Assembly (NCBI GenBank): GCA_964625865.1
Contig: CAZVEV010000338.1
Coordinates: 1 to 5,954, forward strand
Source of the DNA: CAZVEV01 sp964625865
GTDB lineage: Bacteria; Planctomycetota; Phycisphaerae; SM23-33
Reading direction: 5' to 3'
Length of the DNA stretch: 5,954 bases
Part shown: one piece after another, positions 1-5,538 of the stretch
Layout of the letters: each line of letters begins with the position of its first letter
Position numbering within the stretch: position 1 is the stretch's first letter
Made by a program: the position numbers and the translations under genes
Notes under the pieces: generated by a model
Told to the model about the DNA's origin: nothing
The model's database searches: none
The model's input: the letters and a program-made list of their open reading frames with translations, nothing else

Positions 1-1
1 A

Positions 2-112
2 GGTGAGAAGCGAAAAGGCCCCTGGCGGAAGCTGTGCAGGGAAATCGTGGAGCAGGTGAAGCAAGGGCCCGGAAATCAGGGCCAACCAACCCCGCCGCCC
101 TCTGGTCAGTGA
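2..112 (+). CDS. C-terminal tail of an unknown gene entering at the left edge
   Basis: An open frame runs from the first bases to a TGA at 110-112 and gives 36 residues, too short for a standard ORF cut-off. The tail starts basic (GEKRKGPWRK), looks helical (LCREIVEQVKQ) and ends in a Pro/Gln/Gly-rich stretch (QPTPPPSGQ), as disordered C-termini often do. Third codon positions up to about position 70 are mostly G or C, as expected for coding DNA of this composition. No family can be assigned from so short a piece. The metallopeptidase gene starts 155 bp downstream on the same strand. Confidence 0.45.
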   Translation, partial: GEKRKGPWRKLCREIVEQVKQGPGNQGQPTPPPSGQ

Positions 113-267
113 GCGATGCGGTAGCACCTCGGCCATCAAGGCGGATGGCGCCCACCTTGACACGCTGCAGCGACAGGACCAGCGCATCCAACGTTTCCCC
201 CGCATGCAGCGCGGTATCGTTCGGGAGTCGCCAGCATCCAGATAACAAACACAGAAGGAGAGAGACC
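113..267 (+). other. Short gap before the metallopeptidase gene
   Basis: This 155-bp stretch follows the left-edge gene and precedes the metallopeptidase start. The frame of the metallopeptidase is open through it, but the translation is low-complexity and Arg/Pro/Ser-rich. A strong Shine-Dalgarno (AAGGAG, 255-260) lies at its end and marks the start at 268. A TTGACA hexamer at 157-162 has no TATAAT-like partner at 16-18 bp, so no promoter is called. Confidence 0.4.
255..260 (+). promoter_or_regulatory. Shine-Dalgarno deciding the metallopeptidase start
   Basis: AAGGAG sits 7 nt before the ATG at 268. It favours that start over the open frame extending upstream to 34, whose extra 78 residues look non-coding. 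Confidence 0.7.
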
Positions 268-1068
268 ATGAAAAGCCACGCCAGAATCCTTGGCATTCCT
301 GTGACCGTGGAGAGTAAGCAACTGCGGGCAACCATTCGGAGCGTCCTCCAGCAGATCGAGCAGCGCTGCCCGCAGGATTTCGCCAGACTGAAGGCTCGAG
401 TTGTCGCCATCATCCCCTTGTCGAAGGAGATAGAAGACGATGGCAGCATAGGGCTCTGGAGGACGTGCGAAGTGGAGGCCGAGAGGCTCGTATGTGATAC
501 CTCAGGCCGGGGCCTCGAACCGAATGCTGCCGCCGGGGAGGTAGCGATCTGGGAAGGGCTTGACGAGGCCGCTCAGGCCGAAGTCGTTGCACACGAACTT
601 GGCCACGCCTGTTCCACTCGTGCTGACCTGGCGAGGAGAAGGGCCCCCGCCTACGAGTGGGCCTCGGAACTGGCGGCCGACTGGTATGCCTACCGGTGGG
701 GCTTCGGCCGCGACATTGAACGTAACAGGAGGCAGCAGGGTTTCGTGCATCACGCCGTTGGCCCCGGACAGATGATCGATGTGAACGTGGACGGCATGTG
801 GCGCAGATACCGCGTAACACGAAACCACTGTATGCGACTGGTTGAAGGGGCCTTCCGAACACCTGTGGCAGGCAGGGCGGACAAGTCGACGCCACGCTGC
901 GGCATCGTCAAGGGCCGAGTCGTGCCTGTCGGCCAAGCCCTCTGCGGCGTGAGGTTCCGTGAAGGAGGCCGAGTGCAGGACGTTCTTGGCCTTCGAAACG
1001 GGCGAGGCCCTCGGGGTTCTGGCCACGCAGATGGTGGTGCCACTCGGCAGGGTCACTGCGCTTGCTAG
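268..1068 (+). CDS. Putative HELGH zinc metallopeptidase; 3' end uncertain
   Basis: Read from the ATG at 268 (AAGGAG 7 nt upstream) the product is 266 aa. Residues 105-115 form a zincin helix with H109-E110-L-G-H113. E110 would be the catalytic base and the two His would bind zinc. A second helix at 130-146 (EWASELAADWYAYRWGF) resembles the ExxAD motif in which a Glu, here probably E134, is the third zinc ligand. No signal peptide or membrane segment is visible, so the protein is probably cytoplasmic. Apart from the zincin motif I do not recognise the family, and the substrate is unknown. The last 36 or so residues, rich in Gly and Arg, overlap an 87-codon frame that looks better as protein. 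The true product may therefore end earlier or continue in the other frame after a shift near 950-960. The zincin core is fairly secure; the C-terminus is not. Confidence 0.65.
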   Translation: MKSHARILGIPVTVESKQLRATIRSVLQQIEQRCPQDFARLKARVVAIIPLSKEIEDDGSIGLWRTCEVEAERLVCDTSGRGLEPNAAAGEVAIWEGLDEAAQAEVVAHELGHACSTRADLARRRAPAYEWASELAADWYAYRWGFGRDIERNRRQQGFVHHAVGPGQMIDVNVDGMWRRYRVTRNHCMRLVEGAFRTPVAGRADKSTPRCGIVKGRVVPVGQALCGVRFREGGRVQDVLGLRNGRGPRGSGHADGGATRQGHCAC

Positions 1069-1222
1069 AGCCGTCAGGGCACTTGTGCCAACCGAGTTCG
1101 ATGCATGGGTTGACTTCCAATTCTCAAATGGCATGCCTCTTGGACTGGCTACCGCGAAGAGGGTTTGCGCAGATGTTTCGCGGGAAGCGTTCATCGAGGA
1201 ACTGCGAGACCGGATGCGGTGA
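959..1222 (+). CDS. 87-aa hypothetical protein, or the frameshifted end of the metallopeptidase
   Basis: This frame starts with GTG at 959, with only a weak GAGG four bases upstream, and ends at a TGA at 1222. The product looks like a normal globular protein: an N-terminal segment (ECRTFLAFETGEALGVLAT), a helix (VTALARAVRALV), a Trp/Phe-rich middle (FDAWVDFQFSNG) and a charged C-terminal helix (SREAFIEELRDRMR). Its codons favour G or C in the third position. It overlaps the annotated end of the metallopeptidase by 110 bp in the +1 frame, too much for two ordinary adjacent genes. Either it is a separate gene and the metallopeptidase stop is misleading, or the two are one gene of about 317 codons broken by a mutation or sequencing error. 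No family is recognised. Confidence 0.45.
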   Translation: MKEAECRTFLAFETGEALGVLATQMVVPLGRVTALARAVRALVPTEFDAWVDFQFSNGMPLGLATAKRVCADVSREAFIEELRDRMR

Positions 1223-1234
1223 CATGTTGCCGAA

Positions 1235-1846
1235 GTGCCCGTGTTCCTCGCGTACTTTTCGAATGGCAATCGTCATGCTTGCTACCTGTCCTTTCTTTAT
1301 CGTTCTCACGGGTATTCGCAGCGGCGCGGTCGGCCGTCTCACGCGAATCGCCCGCAAACACAGCTTTTCTTGGCCCGAATCGACGGCAGGGGGCCGGACG
1401 AACTGGGTGTTGGGCTCTGTTGGCGTCGGTGGGATCCTCCGGGGACCGACACCGACCACGAGAATGGTCTGGTGTGTCCACCGTACTATACGGCGGTTTG
1501 CGTTCAATCTCTCACGGATACCGTTTTCGGGGCGAATTCAGGCCCCAGGGTAGTCCGGCCTGCAAAGCGAGACCGTCAATGGCTACCCGGCAGAAATCTC
1601 CGTAAAGTCCGTGATCACCGGCAATTCGGCTCCGAAAAGCTCGCAGTGACCATGAATCTACAGATGCCCTGGTTTACAGGTGGCCGCCTTGGCCATCTTG
1701 CAGGGCATTTCATGCTTCTCCCTCTGTACTGGAGGCCTTCGCGACAGGCCCGAGGACCGCGTGCGGGCTTGTCATCTCTTCCGGCTTACCGGTGGTACGT
1801 AGGGCAGGCAGAACATTGGGCAATACCGGCAAGGCTTTTCGGCTAG
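1235..1846 (+). CDS. Doubtful 203-aa ORF between the metallopeptidase and lipoprotein genes
   Basis: This is the longest of the competing frames in the region. In its favour are the close fit between the neighbours and a moderately plausible stretch in the middle (PQTQLFLARIDGRGPDELGV). Against it are the GTG start without a Shine-Dalgarno, an unusual composition in the second half with many Arg, Trp and Pro, and two other plus frames open over the same bases. It has no recognised domain, signal peptide or membrane segment. I list it so that the region is not left blank, and rate it as more likely not a gene. Confidence 0.22.
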   Translation: MPVFLAYFSNGNRHACYLSFLYRSHGYSQRRGRPSHANRPQTQLFLARIDGRGPDELGVGLCWRRWDPPGTDTDHENGLVCPPYYTAVCVQSLTDTVFGANSGPRVVRPAKRDRQWLPGRNLRKVRDHRQFGSEKLAVTMNLQMPWFTGGRLGHLAGHFMLLPLYWRPSRQARGPRAGLSSLPAYRWYVGQAEHWAIPARLFG

Positions 1847-1853
1847 CTGGGGA

Positions 1854-1858
1854 AAGGA
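1854..1858 (+). promoter_or_regulatory. Shine-Dalgarno supporting the GTG start of the lipoprotein gene
   Basis: AAGGA lies 6 nt before the GTG at 1865 and 15 nt before the next in-frame ATG at 1874, so the GTG is the better start. Confidence 0.6.
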
Positions 1859-1864
1859 CACGAC

Positions 1865-2830
1865 GTGAAGACCATGGGACGAAATGGAATCGTGATGACA
1901 GCCCTGCTCTCGCTGCTGTTGTTGGTGGGGTGCTCAGATGAATCGGCGAGGGAGAGTTCCATCCCCGCATTAATCTCGTTCGACAAGAAGACTCTTGAGT
2001 TTCGTTTCGGCAACGGTGTGACGATGAAGCTCGTCCGCATCGAGGCCGGCACATTCATGATGGGCAGCAAGCTGTTGGCCGAAGAGACAGCCAGACGCTT
2101 CGATTCCAAGGTCAATTACTACGGGGACGAGCACCCGCAGCATCAGGTGACGCTGACAAAGCCGTTCTACATAGGCGTAACGGAAGTGACGCAAGCCCAG
2201 TGGAGGGCAGTAATGGACTCGCAGCCGTGGGGCGGGAAGAAGTACGCCAGGGCCGGGGCTGACCACGCAGCTAGCTACATCACGTGGGACGATGCGGCGG
2301 CGTTCTGTAGGATGCTATCGAAGAAGACCGGCCTTACGGTTCGTCTGCCTACGGCGGCCGAATGGGAATACGCCTGCCGCGCGGGAACCACGACGATCTA
2401 CGGCTTTGGGGATGATCTGTCGAAGCTGGGCGACTACGCATGGTACGATGATAATACGCGCGAGAAAAGCGACGAGTACGCCCACGCCGTGGGCGTGAAG
2501 AAGCCCAACGCCTGGGGCCTGTACGACATGCACGGCAACGTGTGGGAGTGGTGCGCTGACTGGTATGCCGGCTCGTATGCAAATGCGGGCGCCCATGACC
2601 CGAAAGGCCCGGCTACCGGTTGGGAGCGTGTTCTCCGCGGCGGGTCGTGGTTCTTTGATTCCGATGGCTGCCGCGCTGCAAATTGTGCCCGGCTCTCTCC
2701 AGACTGGGGCAACGTCAGTGGCGGCTTTCGTGTCGTGGTCCAATTGCAGCAACTTCACAGCTTCCGTTCAGACACTCTCTACGAAGGCAGATCGCTTGCT
2801 CGTTTTGGCGTCGATGTAACTGAGCGGTGA
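1865..2830 (+). CDS. Lipoprotein with FGE-sulfatase (SUMF1/EgtB-type) domain
   Basis: The product is 321 aa from a GTG start. A short basic N-terminus, a hydrophobic core (TALLSLLLLVG) and a lipobox ending in C23 mark it as a lipoprotein cut before C23. The FGE-sulfatase domain spans about residues 54-292. It has the opening MKLVRIEAGTFMMGS, the TKPFYIGVTEVTQAQW block (99-113), the RLPTAAEWEYACRAG block (160-174), the WGLYDMHGNVWEWC block (217-230) and the closing RGGSW...GFRV. In true formylglycine-generating enzymes two Cys near the closing motif bind copper and oxidise a sulfatase Cys. Aligned by eye, the first position here is Phe, while C269 and C274 fall at or near the later ones. FGE activity is therefore doubtful, and a binding or other catalytic role is more likely. 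The 30 residues after GFRV are atypical for the family. No sulfatase gene is adjacent. The family call is secure; the substrate is unknown. Confidence 0.9.
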   Translation: MKTMGRNGIVMTALLSLLLLVGCSDESARESSIPALISFDKKTLEFRFGNGVTMKLVRIEAGTFMMGSKLLAEETARRFDSKVNYYGDEHPQHQVTLTKPFYIGVTEVTQAQWRAVMDSQPWGGKKYARAGADHAASYITWDDAAAFCRMLSKKTGLTVRLPTAAEWEYACRAGTTTIYGFGDDLSKLGDYAWYDDNTREKSDEYAHAVGVKKPNAWGLYDMHGNVWEWCADWYAGSYANAGAHDPKGPATGWERVLRGGSWFFDSDGCRAANCARLSPDWGNVSGGFRVVVQLQQLHSFRSDTLYEGRSLARFGVDVTER

Positions 2831-2852
2831 AGGCCTTGTTACCAAGCCGGGC

Positions 2853-2939
2853 ATGACGCAGAGGGATCGCAAGTGGAACACCTACTACCGTCCGATCATC
2901 AAGAGGTCCGGCCTGAAGATCAAGACCGTCGACGGCTAG
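2853..2939 (+). CDS. 28-aa small ORF or remnant of a plus-strand gene
   Basis: An ATG at 2853 opens 28 codons ending in TAG at 2937-2939. The product is basic (MTQRDRKWNTYY and then RPIIKRSGLKIKTVDG) with no low-complexity runs. Its third codon positions are almost all G or C, unlike random sequence. The frame stays open upstream to about 2820 (GEGLVTKPG before the Met), and no Shine-Dalgarno is visible. It looks like the end of a once longer protein left after rearrangement, or a genuine micro-ORF. It ends 10 bp from the convergent DUF2997 stop. No family is recognised. Confidence 0.3.
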   Translation: MTQRDRKWNTYYRPIIKRSGLKIKTVDG

Positions 2940-2949
2940 CTGCAGTCCC

Positions 2950-3141
2950 TCAGGTGTGCTCATGGTCCTGCGTCTGGCTTGCAGACGCCTGAAAGCGTTC
3001 AGCGGTCAGCCGGTCCGACAGCATCTTGCCCAGCGCGTTCTCGATGAACCGGCTTGCGTCCTGACACGAGTCGCCAGCGAAGCCTTCGGTCTCGATAATC
3101 GCTTCGCCTTGCAGGCTGATAAAGATTCTAATGGTTCTCAT
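2950..3141 (-). CDS. DUF2997 family protein
   Basis: The product is 63 aa from the ATG at 3141. The sequence MRTIRIFISLQGEAIIETEG followed by FAGDSCQDASRFIENALG matches the pattern I know for DUF2997: a short beta-hairpin with a GF-G-SC turn, then a helix. The C-terminal 20 residues, rich in Gln, Ser and His, look disordered. The start overlaps the DUF1257 stop as ATGA, and a GGGGG tract about 6 nt upstream could serve as Shine-Dalgarno, so the two are probably translated together and may act as a complex. Genes of this family are commonly found beside DUF1257 genes. The biochemical role is not established. It is the last gene of the minus-strand operon, and no AAA+ ATPase, which I recall as a partner of this pair elsewhere, follows it. 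Confidence 0.85.
   Translation of the reverse strand: MRTIRIFISLQGEAIIETEGFAGDSCQDASRFIENALGKMLSDRLTAERFQASASQTQDHEHT
2970..2988. repeat. 7-bp perfect inverted repeat in the 3' end of the DUF2997 gene
   Basis: GCGTCTG at 2970-2976 pairs with CAGACGC at 2982-2988 around a 5-nt loop. It lies about 20 bp inside the stop of the last operon gene and could form an RNA hairpin, for example to stabilise the mRNA end. There is no T-tract after it in either direction, so it is not a classical intrinsic terminator. Confidence 0.35.
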
Positions 3142-3506
3142 GCTGCACCCCCAACCTGAATGGTCAGCTTGATCGATCCATCTGACAACGATTCCTCTGT
3201 GACAGTGTGCCCCGCACGGCGAACTTCCAGCTTGCTCTTCTCGACGGCGTAGACCTGAAGCAAGCGGTCGAGTTGCTTCTGCTTGCCCCACTGCTGGTTG
3301 AAGTTGTCATAGTGTATTTGGCTGGTCCCCGTATCGACCACCACAGGGTATCGCCAGTCGGGGAGCTGAACGATCAGGCCCTCGGCTTCACTTGTGAACA
3401 GTTTGGCTTTGCCTTGGACGGGTTCGCCCAGGCCCAAGCGCCGGCATGCGGCAGCCAGAGCGGTTGGATCCCGGATTTCGGTTTTGATCGTCACGACGTG
3501 GCTCAT
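3138..3506 (-). CDS. DUF1257 (Ycf35-like) protein
   Basis: The product is 122 aa, starting at the ATG at 3506 because AAAGGAG lies 10 nt upstream; the longer TTG frame would place this signal inside the gene. The N-terminus MSHVVTIKTEIRDPTALAAA, the central block DWRYPVVVDTGTSQIHYDNF followed by NQQWGKQKQLDRLLQVYAVE, and the C-terminal DGSIKLTIQ are the hallmarks of DUF1257. That family includes the plastid/cyanobacterial Ycf35 proteins and has no established biochemical function. The length is typical. The protein ends in VGGAA, a Gly-Gly two residues before the C-terminus. Given the E1 and JAB genes upstream, this could be a processed modifier tail, but that is inference. The stop overlaps the DUF2997 start as ATGA. 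Confidence 0.9.
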   Translation of the reverse strand: MSHVVTIKTEIRDPTALAAACRRLGLGEPVQGKAKLFTSEAEGLIVQLPDWRYPVVVDTGTSQIHYDNFNQQWGKQKQLDRLLQVYAVEKSKLEVRRAGHTVTEESLSDGSIKLTIQVGGAA

Positions 3507-3516
3507 GTTTTCATTA

Positions 3517-3523
3517 CTCCTTT
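3517..3523 (-). promoter_or_regulatory. Shine-Dalgarno deciding the DUF1257 start
   Basis: AAAGGAG on the minus strand lies 10 nt before the ATG at 3506. It is the strongest ribosome-binding site in the operon and sits in the only gap, so DUF1257 is probably translated independently and well. Confidence 0.75.
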
Positions 3524-3526
3524 CGA

Positions 3527-3664
3527 TCAAACAATGAGCCCGCCCGGGATGTTGGCAGCCGCCAGGACCATCGTCATCGTGATGATCCTGGCCTGCTCCG
3601 TGGGGCCACCCCGGACGAGCTTCGTTTGATTGCGGGTTAAGGCGGATACGGCATCAGTTCGCAT
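3527..3664 (-). CDS. 45-aa small ORF in the operon, ending in PGGLIV
   Basis: This frame begins at an ATG at 3664, overlaps the end of the 126-aa gene by 28 nt and stops 20 nt before the DUF1257 start. The last 30 or so codons (from KLVRGGPTEQARIITMTMVL to the end ANIPGGLIV) are almost all G- or C-ending, which is stronger coding bias than in neighbouring non-coding frames. The peptide is polar and basic at first, then has a moderately hydrophobic C-terminal helix (ITMTMVLAAAN), not long enough for a clear membrane span. No good Shine-Dalgarno precedes the ATG at 3664. A shorter start at an internal ATG with AGGA 8 nt upstream would give 16 residues. No family is recognised. Its placement between two well-supported genes on the same strand supports expression, probably by coupling. 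Confidence 0.5.
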   Translation of the reverse strand: MRTDAVSALTRNQTKLVRGGPTEQARIITMTMVLAAANIPGGLIV

Positions 3665-4017
3665 AGAAGCTGGACCGTGTCCGCACCGGAGATGTCTCTG
3701 TCCTGGTCCCATCGGCCGGTGTTCGGATTCCAATACATCCAGCGGAAAACCTGAGCGAGGATGTTGCGGACCTCGGTCGCCGGAAGTTCGTCTATTTCAG
3801 CAACGCCTGTCAGCGAGTCATCTGATTGGGTTTCAGGCGGTGTCCAACGGGCCTTGCAGAACGCATTGCCCTCACCATCGCGATCAAGATCGGCTTGGTC
3901 AGTACCATCTACGTCATAGTCATAGATGGCCACGGCCGTGACACAACCTCCTGGAAACCGCACATCCTGCACCACGCCACCACGGACTACAACGACGATC
4001 GTCGGGTTCTCAGCCAT
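3637..4017 (-). CDS. 126-aa protein of unknown family, coupled to E1
   Basis: The start is the ATG at 4017, chosen because GGAGG lies 9 nt upstream; the frame opens earlier, at 4056, but inside the E1 gene and without a signal. It overlaps the E1 stop by 8 bp. The N-terminal 35 residues look like a small beta-hairpin domain (TIVVVVRGGVVQDV, then VTAVAIYDYDVDG), a type seen in many short accessory-region proteins of unknown function. An acidic Asp-rich linker follows (DGTDQADLDRDGEG). The C-terminal part (PATEVRNILAQVFRWMYW, then RWDQDRDISGADTVQLL) resembles a helix preceding a Trp-Asp motif. The protein is acidic, with three Cys. It has no transmembrane segment and no catalytic motif that I can identify. 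It lacks the conserved Cys context of an E2 and a C-terminal Gly-Gly. By position it could be an E1 partner, a modification target or an adaptor. Confidence 0.8.
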   Translation of the reverse strand: MAENPTIVVVVRGGVVQDVRFPGGCVTAVAIYDYDVDGTDQADLDRDGEGNAFCKARWTPPETQSDDSLTGVAEIDELPATEVRNILAQVFRWMYWNPNTGRWDQDRDISGADTVQLLCELMPYPP

Positions 4018-4711
4018 GGCCCTGGTCCTCCACGCTGTTCTGACTCGGCACATCACAGGTCAGTTCGGACGTCAAGATGTTCAGCGTTACGTCGGCATCC
4101 ACAGGAAAGCCACGTAGCCATTTCGTGAACTGACCCACGGCCAAACCAGCGGCAATGTTGGCTGTATAGATCGTCGACTTCGCCGTACAGGCGCCGGCAT
4201 GTGCCTCACCCGCCGAGAACAGCGTCGTCGGGTAGTGTTCCCGGCCGGCTACGTCAGCTACGATGAGAACACGCACGACCTCTGCACTCATCCGTGTGTC
4301 GGCATAGAACCGCACTTGGTCCCGAACGGCCTGCCAGATGTGTCGGCGGGTTTCGATCGCATCAACGCAGCAAAACAGCACGTCCCCGACGGCCATAGAC
4401 CGCTTGAATCGACCGTCGATCGGCTGCACGTCCAGCGTGCTGTTGATCTGCCTGGCCAAGTCAGCGGCGGCATCGACCTTCAAGCGGCCCAGGTCCGACT
4501 CCAGATAACCTTGCGGAGCCAGGTTCTCCACCTCGACGCGATCGAAATCGACTAGCTGCATCCGGGCAACACCGATCGCGGCAAGTTGAAGAGCGACCTG
4601 CCGTCCAATGGCGCCCACGCCGATCACGGTCACAGTCAGATCGGCGAGACGATCGGCGGGGATAATGTCGCGTTGACGTGTGTATCGGCCCCTGAGATCC
4701 TGGCCGGTCAT
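4010..4711 (-). CDS. E1/ThiF-like ubiquitin-activating-type adenylyltransferase
   Basis: The product is 233 aa, close to the usual 240-250 of single-domain ThiF/MoeB/E1-like enzymes. It would use ATP to adenylate the C-terminal carboxylate of a small beta-grasp modifier. The Rossmann core is at 27-50 with GVGAIGR (31-37). The nucleotide/Mg motif is VDFDRVEVENL (54-64), with D55, D57 and N63. K78 lies in LGRLKVDAA, and D117 in the CCVDAIETRRH block. A Cys in GACTAKSTIY (C175) matches the CT-x-K context of the catalytic thioester Cys in E1 enzymes. The paired CxxC zinc sites of MoeB and ThiF are absent, and no thiS or moaD-like gene is adjacent, which argues against cofactor biosynthesis. The ATG at 4711 overlaps the JAB stop as ATGA, with GGAGG 7 nt upstream. 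The family call is secure; the modifier is unknown. Confidence 0.93.
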   Translation of the reverse strand: MTGQDLRGRYTRQRDIIPADRLADLTVTVIGVGAIGRQVALQLAAIGVARMQLVDFDRVEVENLAPQGYLESDLGRLKVDAAADLARQINSTLDVQPIDGRFKRSMAVGDVLFCCVDAIETRRHIWQAVRDQVRFYADTRMSAEVVRVLIVADVAGREHYPTTLFSAGEAHAGACTAKSTIYTANIAAGLAVGQFTKWLRGFPVDADVTLNILTSELTCDVPSQNSVEDQGHG

Positions 4712-5538
4712 GAGTAGGCCTCCATTTCCTGGGGCAGGTCGTCAGCCGATAGGCCGAACTGGTCAAGGATGTGCGCCCGTTCGTCGGGATCCATCCCGGC
4801 CAGCTCGGCCAGCATGTAATCGTCCATGCATAGTTCGGCGCCGAGGATGTCGTCCGCCCCGCTGTCACCGTCCGGGTTGATCCCGTATTGATCAGCCCAG
4901 CCCAGTTCCATCTCCGGCCAGAAGCGTTCCTGTCGGGCCTTGATGTTGGCCTTGTACTCCACCCCCCACGCCTCGAAATCACTTGGAGAGAACGGCTGGC
5001 CATAGTCGATCTCGACGGGGATCCGCAGATCACCACCGGGGCCAACGTTGAAACGAAGACGGGCGTAGCTCTTGCCGCCGGTGGCCAGGACGAACATCAC
5101 CGCGTGGTCGCAACTCCCGAAAACACGCGTGAATGTCTCTTCGTCAACACAGCTCGGCTCGGGTGATCTTCCGGGGTGCGTATGGCACCATATGCGAAGC
5201 ACCTGGGCAGGCTGACGTCCAGCGTCGACCTGGTCATCCAGGAACTGCCCCACCGCTCGATCCTCGAAGGTAACACCGGCCACCGTAGCGCTCTGCTTGA
5301 CCGTGACGAAGTCTTCGATGTAGAGCAAGTCATCGGCCGGCGTAACCCCGAAGCCTCCGATCTCCGTTTGCCCGCGATCGCGGAAGAACAGCAACTTGGC
5401 CCACGCATATGGGCTGAACCGCAGCACGGGGTCTTCCCTTGTGTATTCCCTTCGATCGTCGTCCGCATCATGCCGCGGCGTCCGCGGCTGTGCCGGCTTC
5501 GACCGGCGCCGTGTTGTTTTGTTCATTTCCATTGTCAT
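4708..5538 (-). CDS. JAB/MPN (JAMM) metalloprotease-like protein with C-terminal extension
   Basis: From the ATG at 5538 the product is 276 aa. That start lies 8 nt after AGGA; the ATG at 5544 is too close to the signal. After a basic, disordered N-terminus (about 35 residues) the JAB domain covers about 37-165. The JAMM metal site is complete: E59 in GQTEIGGFG, then H119-T-H121 in WCHTHPGRS, then S129 and D132 in PSCVDEE. Such proteins cut isopeptide bonds or process ubiquitin-like tails, so this one probably matures or removes the modifier activated by the neighbouring E1. The roughly 100-residue C-terminal region is acidic (for example DSGADDILGAELCMDDYMLA) and looks like a binding segment; no known domain is recognised in it. 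The stop overlaps the E1 start by 4 bp. The start lies inside the upstream Cys-rich gene, overlapping it by about 71 bp. Confidence 0.92.
   Translation of the reverse strand: MTMEMNKTTRRRSKPAQPRTPRHDADDDRREYTREDPVLRFSPYAWAKLLFFRDRGQTEIGGFGVTPADDLLYIEDFVTVKQSATVAGVTFEDRAVGQFLDDQVDAGRQPAQVLRIWCHTHPGRSPEPSCVDEETFTRVFGSCDHAVMFVLATGGKSYARLRFNVGPGGDLRIPVEIDYGQPFSPSDFEAWGVEYKANIKARQERFWPEMELGWADQYGINPDGDSGADDILGAELCMDDYMLAELAGMDPDERAHILDQFGLSADDLPQEMEAYS
4719..4723 (-). promoter_or_regulatory. Shine-Dalgarno for the E1 gene inside the JAB 3' end
   Basis: GGAGG lies 7 nt before the E1 ATG at 4711 and is embedded in the last JAB codons. It supports coupled translation at the ATGA junction. Confidence 0.65.

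Larger units (their letters stand above)
1223..1864 (+). other. 640-bp stretch with no confident gene
   Basis: All three plus-strand frames are open over about 1235-1553, so open reading length alone means little here. The longest frame, from GTG at 1235 to TAG at 1846 (203 codons), tiles neatly between the neighbours, 12 bp after one and 18 bp before the next. It has no Shine-Dalgarno, and its translation is Arg/Pro/Trp-rich with no domain I recognise. A second frame from ATG 1263 begins with a hydrophobic run (MAIVMLATCPFFIVLTG) that could mimic a signal peptide, but then becomes featureless. The stretch may be a diverged or decayed gene, or an intergenic region. I see no convincing promoter, repeat or terminator in it. 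Confidence 0.4.

Noticed and set aside
157..162. TTGACA hexamer as a -35 box
   Set aside because: There is no TATAAT-like hexamer 16-18 bp downstream, and a chance match is likely.
502..1269. Minus-strand 255-codon frame opposite the metallopeptidase
   Set aside because: It is antisense to the HELGH gene, lacks recognisable domains and has no Shine-Dalgarno. The plus-strand frame has both a catalytic motif and a good ribosome-binding site.
2970..2988. Inverted repeat as an intrinsic terminator of the operon
   Set aside because: It lies inside the DUF2997 coding sequence, and no T-tract follows the stem on either strand.
3207..3629. Plus-strand 140-codon frame opposite DUF1257
   Set aside because: DUF1257 on the minus strand is a clear family match with a strong Shine-Dalgarno; this frame is its shadow.
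4010..4711. Assignment of the E1-like gene as thiF or moeB
   Set aside because: It lacks the paired CxxC zinc motifs, and no thiS, thiG, moaD or moaE gene is nearby. The JAB partner points to protein modification.
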